DNA from: Myxococcales bacterium
GTDB taxonomy: Bacteria; Myxococcota; Myxococcia; Myxococcales; Myxococcaceae
Length of the DNA stretch: 64,000 bases
Assembly: GCA_020846875.1 (NCBI GenBank)
Contig: JADLDB010000009.1
Coordinates: 124,001-188,000 of the forward strand
Direction: 5' to 3'
The translations under genes were made by a program, and so were the position numbers. Each line of letters begins with the position of its first letter. Position 1 is the first letter of the stretch. Shown piece after piece: positions 32,369 to 41,112 of this stretch. Under the pieces are notes generated by a model that saw only the letters and a list, made by a program, of their open reading frames with translations, had not been told where the DNA came from and searched no databases.

Positions 32369-33343
32369 TCAACTGGCGTGGCGCGTCTGGGCGGGCATGG
32401 GCGGGACGGGCGCCTCGGGCAGCACGTCGGCGCCGTCGCGGGCGGCGAGGGCGAGGATCCGCTCGCACACGTCCTCGAAGGACAGGCCGGCCTGCCTGGC
32501 GATCTTCGGGAAGAGGGAGGTGGGCGTCATGCCCGGCAGGGTGTTGACCTCCAGCAGCACCTCATTGCCCACGTCGGGGCAGAGGAAGTCGATGCGCGCG
32601 GGGCCCCGGCAGCCCAGGGCGCGGTACGCGGTGAGCGCCATCGCCTCCACGTTGCCCACCCGGGTGGGGCTGAGCCTCGGCGGCAGGTGGTAGCGCGCGC
32701 CGCCCAGGTACTTGGTCTCGAAGTCGAAGGTGCCGCCCGGGTAGCTCACCTCGCAGGCGCCCAGCACCTCGCCGCCCAGCACCGCCACCGTCACCTCGCG
32801 GCCCTTGACGTAGCGCTCCACCAGCGCCTCGCCCCCGTAGCGGCAGGCCTTCGCCACCGCGGGCCGCAGCTGCTCCAGGGTGTGCACCAGGGTGAGGCCC
32901 ACCGACGAGCCGCCCTGCGCCGGCTTCACCACGCAGGGGAAGCCCAGGTCGAGGTGCCGCTCCTCCACCTGCTCGAGCTCGGCCAGGCCCACCACGTAGC
33001 CCGCGGGCGTGGCGAGGTTGTGCTGGCGGAAGAGGCGCCGCGCGAAGCCCTTGTGCATGGCCAGCGCCGAGGCCAGCACCCCCGAGCCGGTGTACGGCAG
33101 GCCCAGCACCTCGAGCAGCCCCTGCACCTTGCCGTCCTCGCCCATGCGCCCGTGGAGGGCCAGGAAGGCCACGTCCACCTGCGCGTGGCGCACGCCCTGG
33201 TCCAACCCCGGCCCGGCGAGGATCCGCGTCACCGGGTGGCCGCGCGCCTCGAGCGCTGCGGCGATCGCCTCGCCCGTCTTCACCGAGATCTCCCGCTCCT
33301 CCCCCCAGCCGCCCAACAGCACGCCGACTCGTCGCTGCGTCAT
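32369..33343 (-). CDS. ddl: D-alanine--D-alanine ligase
   Basis: 324 residues, the usual length. It starts RVGVLLGGWGEEREISVKTG, the N-terminal signature. ATP-grasp features follow: FPCVVKPAQGGSSVGLTLV, ALVERYVKGREVTVAVLGG, RIDFLCPD and LLEVNTLPGMTPTSLFPK with the Mg-binding Glu and Asn. It joins two D-alanines for the peptidoglycan stem in the cytoplasm. The dimer-end residue after NTLPGMT is Pro-Thr-Ser, as in normal D-Ala-D-Ala enzymes. Neighbours include several wall hydrolase genes. A 170-base gap upstream probably holds its promoter; a weak TCGACA/TAGCGT pair is visible there. Confidence 0.95.
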   Translation of the reverse strand: MTQRRVGVLLGGWGEEREISVKTGEAIAAALEARGHPVTRILAGPGLDQGVRHAQVDVAFLALHGRMGEDGKVQGLLEVLGLPYTGSGVLASALAMHKGFARRLFRQHNLATPAGYVVGLAELEQVEERHLDLGFPCVVKPAQGGSSVGLTLVHTLEQLRPAVAKACRYGGEALVERYVKGREVTVAVLGGEVLGACEVSYPGGTFDFETKYLGGARYHLPPRLSPTRVGNVEAMALTAYRALGCRGPARIDFLCPDVGNEVLLEVNTLPGMTPTSLFPKIARQAGLSFEDVCERILALAARDGADVLPEAPVPPMPAQTRHAS

Positions 33344-33513
33344 GTGTCCGTGTGTCCTTTAGGCCGCGGGGCTGCGGCCACGAGGGCCTTCCCAAGCAGG
33401 CCCGGTGCCAACGCCTCCTGCCTTCGAGGAGCGCGGCACGGACGCTACAGGCCTGTGACGGGTTGTCGAGAAACCGGCCACGCGCCGCGGGCGGCGGGCC
33501 ACGAAGGCCTCTT

Positions 33514-35490
33514 TCAGAAGTTGCGCAGGTCTTCCTCTTCCGCCTGCTTGCGCTTCTTCTCCGCGGCCTCCTTCTTCTTGCGCTCTTCTTCTTCGGCGGC
33601 GGCCTTCTTCCGGGCCTCTTCTTCAGCGGCCTGCTGCTTCGCCGCGGCCTCCTCCGCCGCCTGCTTCTTCGCTTCTTCCTTGGCGCGCTTCTCCTCCTCC
33701 TTGCGCGCCCGCTCCTCTTCCTTGAGCTCCTTCTTGGTCTTCTTCTTCTTCTTGTCCTTCTTGTCCTTCTCGTCCTTCTCGTCCTCGTCGTCCTTCTTCT
33801 TCTTCTCCTCCTCGGCGGCCCTTGCCTTCTCTGCGTCCTCCGCCTCGGCCTTGTTCCGGGCCTCCTCCTCCTTCACCTTGGCGTCGTCCTCCGGGGCCTT
33901 CTCGGGCTTCTCGGTTTCCTCCCGCTTGCGCCGCTCGCGCTCCTCCTCTTCCTTGCGGCGCTCCTCGGCGCGGCGGGCGGCGTCGCGCTTCTCCTGCTCC
34001 AGCGCGCGGCGCCGCTGCTCCTCCACGGCCTTCGGATCGAGCCCCCTGCGGCCCTGGGGCGCGGCGGACAGCTCGTCGCCCGACTCGGCCTTGTCGGTGA
34101 GGATGAGCGCTCCGCCGGCGATGGCCGCCACGCCCGCCAATATGAAAGAGATGTCGGCCACCCAGGCGTAGGTCCGCCCGCTGGACGCGAGGTGCTGCGA
34201 CTTCGTCACCTGCGTCTGGGGCGTGTCCTTGAACTGACTCGACTGGTTGAGGGCCATCACCCCGAAGACGGCGCCGGTGGCAGCCGCCGCCACGCCCGCG
34301 CCCACCAGAGAGATGCCGATGGTCGTCTTCACCGAGCTGCCCGAGTCCTTGAAGTGGGTGCGCGGTGACTTGCCGTCGCGCTTGTCCTCGCGCTTGAGCA
34401 GGCCGTCGAAGAACTCCGTCATCGCCCCTTCGTCGCCCACCTTGAGCACGCCCTGGCGGAAGCCGGCGTTGTGGCCGTCGCGCGTCTCGAGGCGCAGGGC
34501 GATCACCTCCAGCAGCTCGCCGGCCGGGCTCTTCCGGGCCACCACCAGCAGCACCTGCTCCACCTTCATCGCCCGGCCCAGGTCCCTCACCGCCGCGTCG
34601 CGCCCGGGCCCCTCCGGATCCGCCGTCACCCGCGCGCTCGCCTGCTTGAGGGCCGGCGCCATCTCGGCCGGCTCCAGCTTCACCAGGTGCTCGCCGGGGG
34701 GCAGCTCCACCTGGGTGAGCGCGAAGCCCTGCGCGGTGGCCGCGACCAGGTGCCTGCCCGCGGACAGGCCGGCGACCAACACCGGGCTGGTGCCGCGGTA
34801 CTGCCCGTCCACCCACACCCGCGCGCCCGGGGGCTCGGTGCGCACGGTGATTTCCCCCTTGGCGTTCTCCGCCAGCTTCCGCTGGGCCTCGGCGAACTTG
34901 ATCAGGTCGGGCGAGAAGAAGGACGAGCTGAACTCCGCCTTGGGATCCAGCGGGACGATCGCCTCGATGTCCTTCTTGGCCGGCCCGTTCTCGCCGCCGG
35001 TGGCGTGGGCCGCGGCCTTGAGCAGCCAGGCGTCCAGGAGCGCGCCCATGTCACGGGTGGAGTCGGCGTCCTTGAGCAGGGCCACGGCCTCGGTGAAGAC
35101 CTCCACCGCCTTGAGCGCCTCGAGCTCATCGAGGTGCGCCTTGCCCTGCTTCACCTTCTCGGCGGCCTGCTCCAGCTTCTCGGCGCGCGCCCTGGCGAAG
35201 GTGGGGTTGGCGGCGTCCTGCGCGGGGACCAGCTCCAGGCGCTCCGTCTTCTCGGTGGCGCGCTCGGCGGCCTGCTCCAATTCGCTGGCGTGCTGCTTCG
35301 CCTTGGGATCGAGCGACACCACGAAGACGGCCACCCTCGGGCCGGTGGCGCCCAGCACCAGGTGGGGCAGCAGCTTGTCGCTCGCGGCCTGCGCCGCCGG
35401 AGGGCGCACCAGCAGGGCGACGAGGCCGGCCGCCATCACCTGCACCGCCAGCGGACGCGCGGCGCGGCGCTCCCTCGAAAGACGCACCAT
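33514..35490 (-). CDS. PEGA-domain protein with TPR-like N-terminus and long Lys/Glu-rich tail
   Basis: 658 residues from ATG 35490 (GGGGGC just before). Signal peptide (about 12-35, ending AAQAAS), then a helical region that binds or scaffolds (HLDELEALKAVEVFTEAV). The PEGA domain follows at about 213-280 (EITVRTEPPGARVWVDGQYRG). Two hydrophobic segments (near 390-415 and 440-460) follow. The last 180 residues are almost only Lys, Glu, Arg, Ala and Asp, predicted coiled coil or charged single helix, ending EEDLRNF. PEGA proteins in myxobacteria are envelope or motility-associated but poorly characterised. No motility gene is nearby. The tail has biased codons (AAG/GAG) that shadow many false ORFs. 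Confidence 0.75.
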   Translation of the reverse strand: MVRLSRERRAARPLAVQVMAAGLVALLVRPPAAQAASDKLLPHLVLGATGPRVAVFVVSLDPKAKQHASELEQAAERATEKTERLELVPAQDAANPTFARARAEKLEQAAEKVKQGKAHLDELEALKAVEVFTEAVALLKDADSTRDMGALLDAWLLKAAAHATGGENGPAKKDIEAIVPLDPKAEFSSSFFSPDLIKFAEAQRKLAENAKGEITVRTEPPGARVWVDGQYRGTSPVLVAGLSAGRHLVAATAQGFALTQVELPPGEHLVKLEPAEMAPALKQASARVTADPEGPGRDAAVRDLGRAMKVEQVLLVVARKSPAGELLEVIALRLETRDGHNAGFRQGVLKVGDEGAMTEFFDGLLKREDKRDGKSPRTHFKDSGSSVKTTIGISLVGAGVAAAATGAVFGVMALNQSSQFKDTPQTQVTKSQHLASSGRTYAWVADISFILAGVAAIAGGALILTDKAESGDELSAAPQGRRGLDPKAVEEQRRRALEQEKRDAARRAEERRKEEEERERRKREETEKPEKAPEDDAKVKEEEARNKAEAEDAEKARAAEEEKKKKDDEDEKDEKDKKDKKKKKTKKELKEEERARKEEEKRAKEEAKKQAAEEAAAKQQAAEEEARKKAAAEEEERKKKEAAEKKRKQAEEEDLRNF

Positions 35491-35538
35491 GCCCCCGATG
35501 GTCGTACAGGATGGCGTAGGGCGCAAAGAGTCTTTCAC

Positions 35539-36447
35539 TCACGCGTGCTCGTCGGGCTCGACGAAGCACCAGCGGATCTCCGGCCGGCGGGCCTTGAGCG
35601 CGCGCTCGAAGGTGTTGATGGCCGCCACCACCTCGGCGCAGGACAGGCCCGGTGAGAAGCGCACCTTCATCGCCACCAGCACCTCGCCGGGGCCCTGCTG
35701 CATGGTGATGAGGCGCAAGAGCGCCACCACCTTCGGCTGCTGCTGGGCCAGCACCTCCTGCACCGCCGCCTCGATGGCCGGGTCCGCGCGCTCGCCCAGG
35801 AGCAGGCTCTTCACCTCGAAGCCCAGGAAGACGGCCATGCCGATCAGCACCAGGCCGATGACCAGGCTCCCGGCGGCGTCCCAGCGGGGATCGCCCGTCA
35901 CGGACGCCAGGAGCAGCGCGACCAGGGCGAAGACCAGCCCCAGCACCGCCGCGGAGTTCTCCCCGAAGACGACCACCAGGCCGCTGTCCTTCGTCTCCCG
36001 CAGGTAGCGCAAGAGCGGCGTCTTGCCTCGCCGCGCCTTCATCTCCTTCAGGTTCCCCCAGGTCGCCCACCCCTCGAGCGCCAGCGAGAAGAAGAGGATG
36101 GCCAGGCCCAGGCCGACGCGCTCCACCGGCTCGGGGTGCACCAGCTTCTTCACCCCTTCGTAGATGGAGAACAGGCCGCCGCCCGAGAAGAGCAGCAGCG
36201 CCACGATGAAGCTGTAGAAGTAGAGCGCCCGGCCGTAGCCCAGCGGGTGCAGCTCGTCGGGGGCCTTCGCCGCGCGCCGCACCCCCAGCAGCAGCAGGAG
36301 CTGGTTGGTGCAGTCCGCCGCGGAGTGCAGCGTCTCGGCCAGCATGGCGCCCGAGCCGGTGAAGACGGCCGCCGCGCCCTTGGCGAGGGCGATGGTGACG
36401 TTCACCGCCAGCGACTGGAAGATGTGCTTCGTGTCGGAGGAGGCCAC
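35539..36447 (-). CDS. cation diffusion facilitator (CDF) family transporter
   Basis: 302 residues with six membrane helices and a short cytoplasmic C-terminal ferredoxin-like domain (about 225-300). The TM2 metal site H41-x3-D45 (HSAAD) is intact. The TM5 position reads GENSAAVLG, with Glu163 instead of the common His/Asp pair, which is the pattern of the SLC30A9 (ZnT9)-like branch. That branch's substrate is debated (zinc export or other divalent ions). It starts 15 bases after the Ctp protease gene stop and is followed 48 bases later by the PEGA gene. Confidence 0.88.
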   Translation of the reverse strand: MASSDTKHIFQSLAVNVTIALAKGAAAVFTGSGAMLAETLHSAADCTNQLLLLLGVRRAAKAPDELHPLGYGRALYFYSFIVALLLFSGGGLFSIYEGVKKLVHPEPVERVGLGLAILFFSLALEGWATWGNLKEMKARRGKTPLLRYLRETKDSGLVVVFGENSAAVLGLVFALVALLLASVTGDPRWDAAGSLVIGLVLIGMAVFLGFEVKSLLLGERADPAIEAAVQEVLAQQQPKVVALLRLITMQQGPGEVLVAMKVRFSPGLSCAEVVAAINTFERALKARRPEIRWCFVEPDEHA

Positions 36448-36462
36448 CGGGCCCCGCGTCTA

Positions 36463-37779
36463 TCACTTCGGGGCGCGCGCGGTATTCTTCCCTTCCAGCG
36501 GGGCGGGCACGTTGGCCAGGTAGTCCAGCGCCACCTTGAGCTGGTAGTCCGTCACCTTCTCGCTGGCCCGCGACGGCCTGGCGCTGGGCGGCAGCGACAC
36601 CTTGATGGCCGTGGCGTCGAGCGCTTCTCCTTCGCCGCGGAAGTGGTGCTTCAAGTCCTTCTCCCGGAGTTGATCGGGCTTCTGCACCACGCCGCCTTCG
36701 GTCTCGGGGACGATGTAGTCCGGCAGAATGCCCTTCTCCTGAATGCTGCGGCCCGACGGCGTGTAGTACCGGGCGATGGTCAGCTTGAGCCCCGAGCCGT
36801 CCTCCATCTCGATCACCGTCTGCACGCTGCCCTTGCCGAAGGTGGGCGTGCCGAGGATGACCGCGCGCTGGTTGTCCTGCAGGGCGCCGGCGACGATTTC
36901 CGAAGCGGACGCGCTGCCGGCGTTGACCAGCACCACCATCGGGTAGCCGCGCTCGACGTCGCGGTCCTTCGATCTCTCCTCCGTCACCTGGGTGCCGTTG
37001 CGCCCGCGCGTGGAGACGATGGTCAGCTCGCCCGGGAGGAACCGGTCGGACACCGCCACCGCCTGATCCAAGAGCCCGCCCGGGTTGTTGCGCAGGTCCA
37101 GCACCAGGCCCTTGAGCTCCTTGCCCCCGTTCTGCGCGCGCAGCTTCTGGAGTTCCTTGTTGAGCGACTGATCCGTGCGCTCCTGGAAGTTCTTCACCTT
37201 GACGTGGCCGATGCCCCCGTACAGGGCGCTCTCCACCGAGGCGATCCGGATGTGATCGCGGATGATCGCGAACTCGCGCGCGGCGGTGAAGCCTTCGCGC
37301 ATGATGGTGAGCAGCACCTTCTTCCCCGCCGGGCCCCGCATCTTCTGGATGGCGCGGGCCAGCTCCATGTTCCGGGTGGGCTCGTCGTCGATCTTCAGGA
37401 TCTGATCGCCGGGGCGAATGCCGGCCCGCTGGGCGGGCGTGTCGTCGATGGGCGAGACGACGACGATGTTGTCGTTGCGGCGGGCGATCTCGATCCCCAG
37501 GCCGCCGAACTCGCCCGAGGTGTCGATCTTCATCTCCTTGAAGACGTCGGGCGGCATGAACTGGGTGTGGGGGTCGAGCGTCTCCAGCATGCCCTTGATG
37601 GCGCCGTACATGAGCTGCTGCTCGTCCACCGGCTCCACGTAGTTGTTCTGCACGTAGGACAACACCCGGGCGAAGAGCTCCAACTGCCGGTAGGTGTTCT
37701 CCTCCTTGCTCGGGGGCGCGGCGGAGGCGCCCCAGGCGAACAGCAGGACGACGGCCACGCAGCTGCGAAGACTGCTCAT
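36463..37779 (-). CDS. C-terminal processing protease (S41 family)
   Basis: 438 residues with a signal peptide ending AWGASA. A PDZ domain spans about 85-165 (GGLGIEIARRNDNIVVVSPIDD, GIRPGDQILKIDD). The S41 core has LVLDLRNNPGGLLDQAV, GSASASEI with catalytic Ser291, and TFGKGSVQT with catalytic Lys316; both dyad residues are present. It ends with a Ctp-type tail. Ctp/Prc proteases cut C-termini of periplasmic substrates, and in Gram-negatives they control murein endopeptidases such as MepS. That fits the neighbouring MepA, EnvC and FtsEX genes. It lies 60 bases after the mepA-like gene on the same strand. Confidence 0.95.
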   Translation of the reverse strand: MSSLRSCVAVVLLFAWGASAAPPSKEENTYRQLELFARVLSYVQNNYVEPVDEQQLMYGAIKGMLETLDPHTQFMPPDVFKEMKIDTSGEFGGLGIEIARRNDNIVVVSPIDDTPAQRAGIRPGDQILKIDDEPTRNMELARAIQKMRGPAGKKVLLTIMREGFTAAREFAIIRDHIRIASVESALYGGIGHVKVKNFQERTDQSLNKELQKLRAQNGGKELKGLVLDLRNNPGGLLDQAVAVSDRFLPGELTIVSTRGRNGTQVTEERSKDRDVERGYPMVVLVNAGSASASEIVAGALQDNQRAVILGTPTFGKGSVQTVIEMEDGSGLKLTIARYYTPSGRSIQEKGILPDYIVPETEGGVVQKPDQLREKDLKHHFRGEGEALDATAIKVSLPPSARPSRASEKVTDYQLKVALDYLANVPAPLEGKNTARAPK

Positions 37780-37839
37780 GCCTTCATCCTATGAGGGAGC
37801 CGGCCTGCCACGCACGGCCCCGGCCAACCGACCGACGGA

Positions 37840-39078
37840 TCAGCCGGTGTGGGTGGAGAATATGCCCACACGCGCCTCCGGACTCCTGGGCGGCAGCCTG
37901 CGCAGGGGCAGCACCAGGGGGGGCGGCAGCGGGCAGTTGTTGCAGGGCCCCCGCAGCGGGACGTTCAGCGTGCGGCCGACGCGCAGCATGGTGCCGGACA
38001 GGCCGTTGGCCTTCTGGATGAGCCGCACCGTGCTGCCGTAGTGGACGGCGAGGTGGCCCAGCGTGTCGCCCTTCCTCACCCGGTGGATGATCAGGTTCTC
38101 CTCGGGGCGCCTGGCGAGGATGGGCTGCACGCGGCGGCCGAGCTCCTGGCTGCGGGGGGCGAAGAAGCGCACGTGGAAGTGATCGCGGTGGCCACGGGCG
38201 TGGTGGAGCAGCGAGTCCGCTCCGGCCTTGAAGAGCGAATCGAGCCACGCCCTGTCCTCGCCGATGGACAGCGCGTACTCGTAGAGGACCTTCTGCACCC
38301 GGCGATCGACGAGGACGAACTGCACGTCCACCTCGGTGGCCAGCGCGCGGATGAGCGCCCAGTTGGCGGGCAGGTCGATGGAGTGCTCGCGCCGCTTCTT
38401 GAGCGCCTGCAGGTCCACGCCGGGCTGGTAGTAGAAGCCCAGGTCCACGTCGCGGCCGGACTGGTGGCTGTGATGCGGACGCAGGTAGCCGCCGTCCTTC
38501 TTGCCGATGTGGTTGACCCGCAGCGGTGGGGCGGTGGGCACGGTGTCGCGCACCCGCTGCGCGACCAGCTTCAGCCCCTCGATGGTCTCCTGCGCGCCCC
38601 AGGCGCCCTCAGGGGTGATCAGCGTCCACGCCTCGCCCGGCTCGAGCTTCACGGCGTTGATGACGCGGCCCGCCTCGGCCAGGCCCACGGAGATGGAGCC
38701 CAGCGAGGCCGGCTCCTCCACGAAGCGCCGCGCGAGCTCTTCGTCGGAGAGGTCCGCGGAGTAGAGGACGCCGCCGTCGTCTTCTCCCGGGGCGCACGCT
38801 GCCTGGGCGCCTCCCAGACCTTCCGCCTCCGGGCCTTCGGCTTCCGACGCCTCGCCGTTGACGCCTTCGGGCGTGGCCTCGTCGTCTGTCTCGTCGTCTG
38901 CCTCGTCGTCTGCCTCGGCCGCGAGCGAGGCTCCGTCGCCGAGCGGAGGCAGCAGCGCTTCGGCGTCCTTGAGCTGCCAGCTCCCCAGGGCGCTCCGGTC
39001 CACGCCCGAGGCCGCAGGCAGCGCCTGCGCGAGGACAGACGAGGCGATCACCAGCGCCGGGAGGAGGACGAGCCGCAT
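37840..39078 (-). CDS. penicillin-insensitive murein endopeptidase (MepA-like) with LysM domain
   Basis: 412 residues: signal peptide (1-18), an acidic Asp/Glu/Ala-rich linker (about 50-95), then the M74/LAS-type catalytic domain (about 125-335). Zinc-ligand motifs are HHSHQSGRDVDLGFY and HARGHRDHFHVRF. A LysM domain (about 335-380, HRVRKGDTLGHLAVHYGSTV) should bind glycan. E. coli MepA has no LysM, so this one carries its own targeting. It cleaves D-Ala-mDAP cross-links in the periplasm. Neighbours are a Ctp protease downstream and an alpha/beta hydrolase, EnvC and FtsEX upstream. Confidence 0.9.
   Translation of the reverse strand: MRLVLLPALVIASSVLAQALPAASGVDRSALGSWQLKDAEALLPPLGDGASLAAEADDEADDETDDEATPEGVNGEASEAEGPEAEGLGGAQAACAPGEDDGGVLYSADLSDEELARRFVEEPASLGSISVGLAEAGRVINAVKLEPGEAWTLITPEGAWGAQETIEGLKLVAQRVRDTVPTAPPLRVNHIGKKDGGYLRPHHSHQSGRDVDLGFYYQPGVDLQALKKRREHSIDLPANWALIRALATEVDVQFVLVDRRVQKVLYEYALSIGEDRAWLDSLFKAGADSLLHHARGHRDHFHVRFFAPRSQELGRRVQPILARRPEENLIIHRVRKGDTLGHLAVHYGSTVRLIQKANGLSGTMLRVGRTLNVPLRGPCNNCPLPPPLVLPLRRLPPRSPEARVGIFSTHTG
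38876..38911 (-). repeat. three tandem 12-bp repeats in the MepA-like linker
   Basis: Three consecutive units of GCCTCGTCGTCT (the middle one has GT in place of GC at its start) encode Asp-Asp-Glu-Ala/Thr on the minus strand, in the acidic linker after the signal peptide. Copy number could vary without breaking the frame. Confidence 0.7.
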
Positions 39079-39096
39079 CGAGGGGAACGGCTTATC

Positions 39097-39957
39097 TCAT
39101 ACCAGCGCCCGGGCGTGGGCAAAGTCCGTCACTCGCCGGACGAACTCCCGGGGGTGCTCGAGCTGCGGCATGTGGCCGAAGCCCCGCACCTCGTGGACCT
39201 CCGCGTGTGGGGGCAGGTGCGCGCGGAAGTAGTCGATGGCCTCGTAGGGCAGCAGCTTCTCGCGCTGGCCCCAGATGAGCAGCGTGGGCATGGGCAGCGC
39301 GCGAAGGGCCTCGGGCGGGAGCGCGTCCTCCGGCGTCACCTGCGCGACTATGTTCTTCACCGTCGGCGTCGACACCATCTTCCTCAGCTCGTCGGCCAGC
39401 AGCAGCAGGGGCAGCGGCGGCCGCGCGAACAGCTTGCGCGCCAGCCCCCGCGCCTGCCTCGCGTCGTGGATGGCGAAGGACTGGAGGAGCTGCGCCATGC
39501 GCTCCTCTTTCAGCCGCGCGCCGGCCGGAGCGATGAGCGCCAGCGCCTTGAGCGGGCCCGGATCCAGCCCCGCGGCGGTGAGCGCCATGCCGCCCCCCAG
39601 CGAGTTGCCGAGGAGGAAGACCGGCTCACCGATGACGCGCCGCCGGAACTCGAGCAGCAGCTCCACCATCTGCTTGAGCGGCATCGGCCCCGACGACGGC
39701 ACCGGCGAGAAGCCGTTGCCGGGCAAGTCGAGCGCGAACACCTGGCTGAAGCGCCGGGCGAACGGCGTCACCGTGCGGAAGAAGGCGTTGGCCGAGCTGC
39801 CCAGCCCGTGGACCATGAGCAGCGGCGGCCCCTTCCCGCGCCCCTGCGCCCGGTAGAAGTGCACGTCGGCGCCCAGCAGCTCGACGTGCTCACTCTTCAC
39901 GCCCTGCGCCTTGAGGACCCGCCGGATGGCGCGGTTCGCGTGGTGCATCCATTCCAT
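39097..39957 (-). CDS. alpha/beta-fold hydrolase
   Basis: 286 residues, no signal peptide. LLMVHGLGSSANAFF is the oxyanion strand, LLGNSLGGGMAL carries nucleophile Ser119, and RGFGHMPQLEHP carries His262. The acid position after strand 6 (LIWGQREKLLP) holds Glu, where Asp is usual. It belongs to the MhpC/RsbQ-like alpha/beta hydrolases. Substrate unknown; the family includes esterases, C-C hydrolases and lipases. It lies between envC (48 bases upstream) and the mepA-like gene (18 bases downstream), inside a wall-remodelling set, so a role on a lipid or teichoic-like substituent is possible but unsupported. Confidence 0.85.
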   Translation of the reverse strand: MEWMHHANRAIRRVLKAQGVKSEHVELLGADVHFYRAQGRGKGPPLLMVHGLGSSANAFFRTVTPFARRFSQVFALDLPGNGFSPVPSSGPMPLKQMVELLLEFRRRVIGEPVFLLGNSLGGGMALTAAGLDPGPLKALALIAPAGARLKEERMAQLLQSFAIHDARQARGLARKLFARPPLPLLLLADELRKMVSTPTVKNIVAQVTPEDALPPEALRALPMPTLLIWGQREKLLPYEAIDYFRAHLPPHAEVHEVRGFGHMPQLEHPREFVRRVTDFAHARALV

Positions 39958-40005
39958 GAGCGGCCAGTGTCCCGGTTTCCGCGCCCGGGCGCCACCGTGC
40001 GCTGC

Positions 40006-41112
40006 TCACTCTTTCGGCTGGAGCCATGGCAGCGGATCGACCGCCTGCCCGCGCCGGCGGATCTCGAAGTACAGGTAGGCGCCCTTGAGGCTCCCCGTGT
40101 CCCCCACCTGGCCCACCGCCTCGCCCTCCTCCACCACGTTCCCCACCTCCACCTGGCTGTTGGCGAGGTGCGCGTACAGCGAGTGGTACTCCGCGCCGTG
40201 GTCGACGATCACCAGGTTTCCGTAGCCCTTGAGCCACCCGGAGAAGACCACCGTCCCCTCGGCCACGCTGCGCACCTGCGCGCCCTCCGCCGCCCGCAGG
40301 TCGATGCCCTTCTGCACCGTCACCGTGTTGAAGCGCGGGTTCACCACCTTGCCGAAGCCCACCTCCACCAGCCCGTCGGCGGGGAACGGCAGCTGCCCCC
40401 TGCGCGCGCTGAAGCCGGACACCGCCGACGTCGCGGACAGGTCCGTCACCATGCCTGCCAGCTCCTTCTCGCTCGCCTCCAGCTCGGCGATGACCCGGCT
40501 CATCCGGTTCTCCTCCGCAGTCACCGAGGCCAGCAGATCGCGAAACCGCAGGAGCCGCGCCTGCCCCACCGCCTGCTCCGCCCGCAGCGCCTTCACGTAG
40601 CGCCGCGCGGTGGCCTCGAGCCGCTCCAGCCTGCGCGTCTGCTGCTGGTGCCAGGTGGCCAGCTCGAGCAGCTCGTCCAGCTCCCGCGCGTCGGCGGCCA
40701 CCAGCGTCTTGAGGCTCCGCTGCCGCTTCACCAGCGACGCGAAGTCCCGCGCCGACAAGAGGAAGCCCAGCGCGTCCTGCTTGCGCAGCCGGTACAGGGT
40801 GAGCAGCCGGGGCTTGAGGCGCGCCTCCTGTTCGCGCAGCGCCACCTGCACCACGTCCGCGTCCGCTTGCGCCTGGGCGATCTGCTGGTTCACCCGCGCC
40901 GCGGTGCGCTCCAGGCGCGACGCGCGCTCGGCGGAGGCCCGGGCCAGCCGCTCCAGCGTGTCCAGCAGGGTGAGAATGCTCTTCTTCTCCCCGGCGATGG
41001 CGTCGAAGGCGGCGCGCTCGGCGTTGAGGCGCGCCTCCAGCTCGGCGTGCTCCTCCTGCACGTCGCCCGCGGCGGCCACCGTCAACGCCAGGGCGAGGGC
41101 GGAGGCGCTCAT
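40006..41112 (-). CDS. envC: EnvC-like murein hydrolase activator (degenerate LytM/M23)
   Basis: 368 residues: signal peptide (1-15), a long periplasmic coiled coil (about 17-220), then a LytM domain (about 255-368). In the LytM domain the first zinc His is replaced (VTVQKGIDLRA in place of HxGxD), while GNLVIVDHGAEYHSLYAHL keeps the fold. It is therefore probably an inactive activator like E. coli EnvC, which is recruited by FtsEX and switches on amidases. The ATG overlaps the ftsX stop (ATGA), and ftsX overlaps ftsE the same way, which strongly supports the assignment. Confidence 0.9.
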   Translation of the reverse strand: MSASALALALTVAAAGDVQEEHAELEARLNAERAAFDAIAGEKKSILTLLDTLERLARASAERASRLERTAARVNQQIAQAQADADVVQVALREQEARLKPRLLTLYRLRKQDALGFLLSARDFASLVKRQRSLKTLVAADARELDELLELATWHQQQTRRLERLEATARRYVKALRAEQAVGQARLLRFRDLLASVTAEENRMSRVIAELEASEKELAGMVTDLSATSAVSGFSARRGQLPFPADGLVEVGFGKVVNPRFNTVTVQKGIDLRAAEGAQVRSVAEGTVVFSGWLKGYGNLVIVDHGAEYHSLYAHLANSQVEVGNVVEEGEAVGQVGDTGSLKGAYLYFEIRRRGQAVDPLPWLQPKE

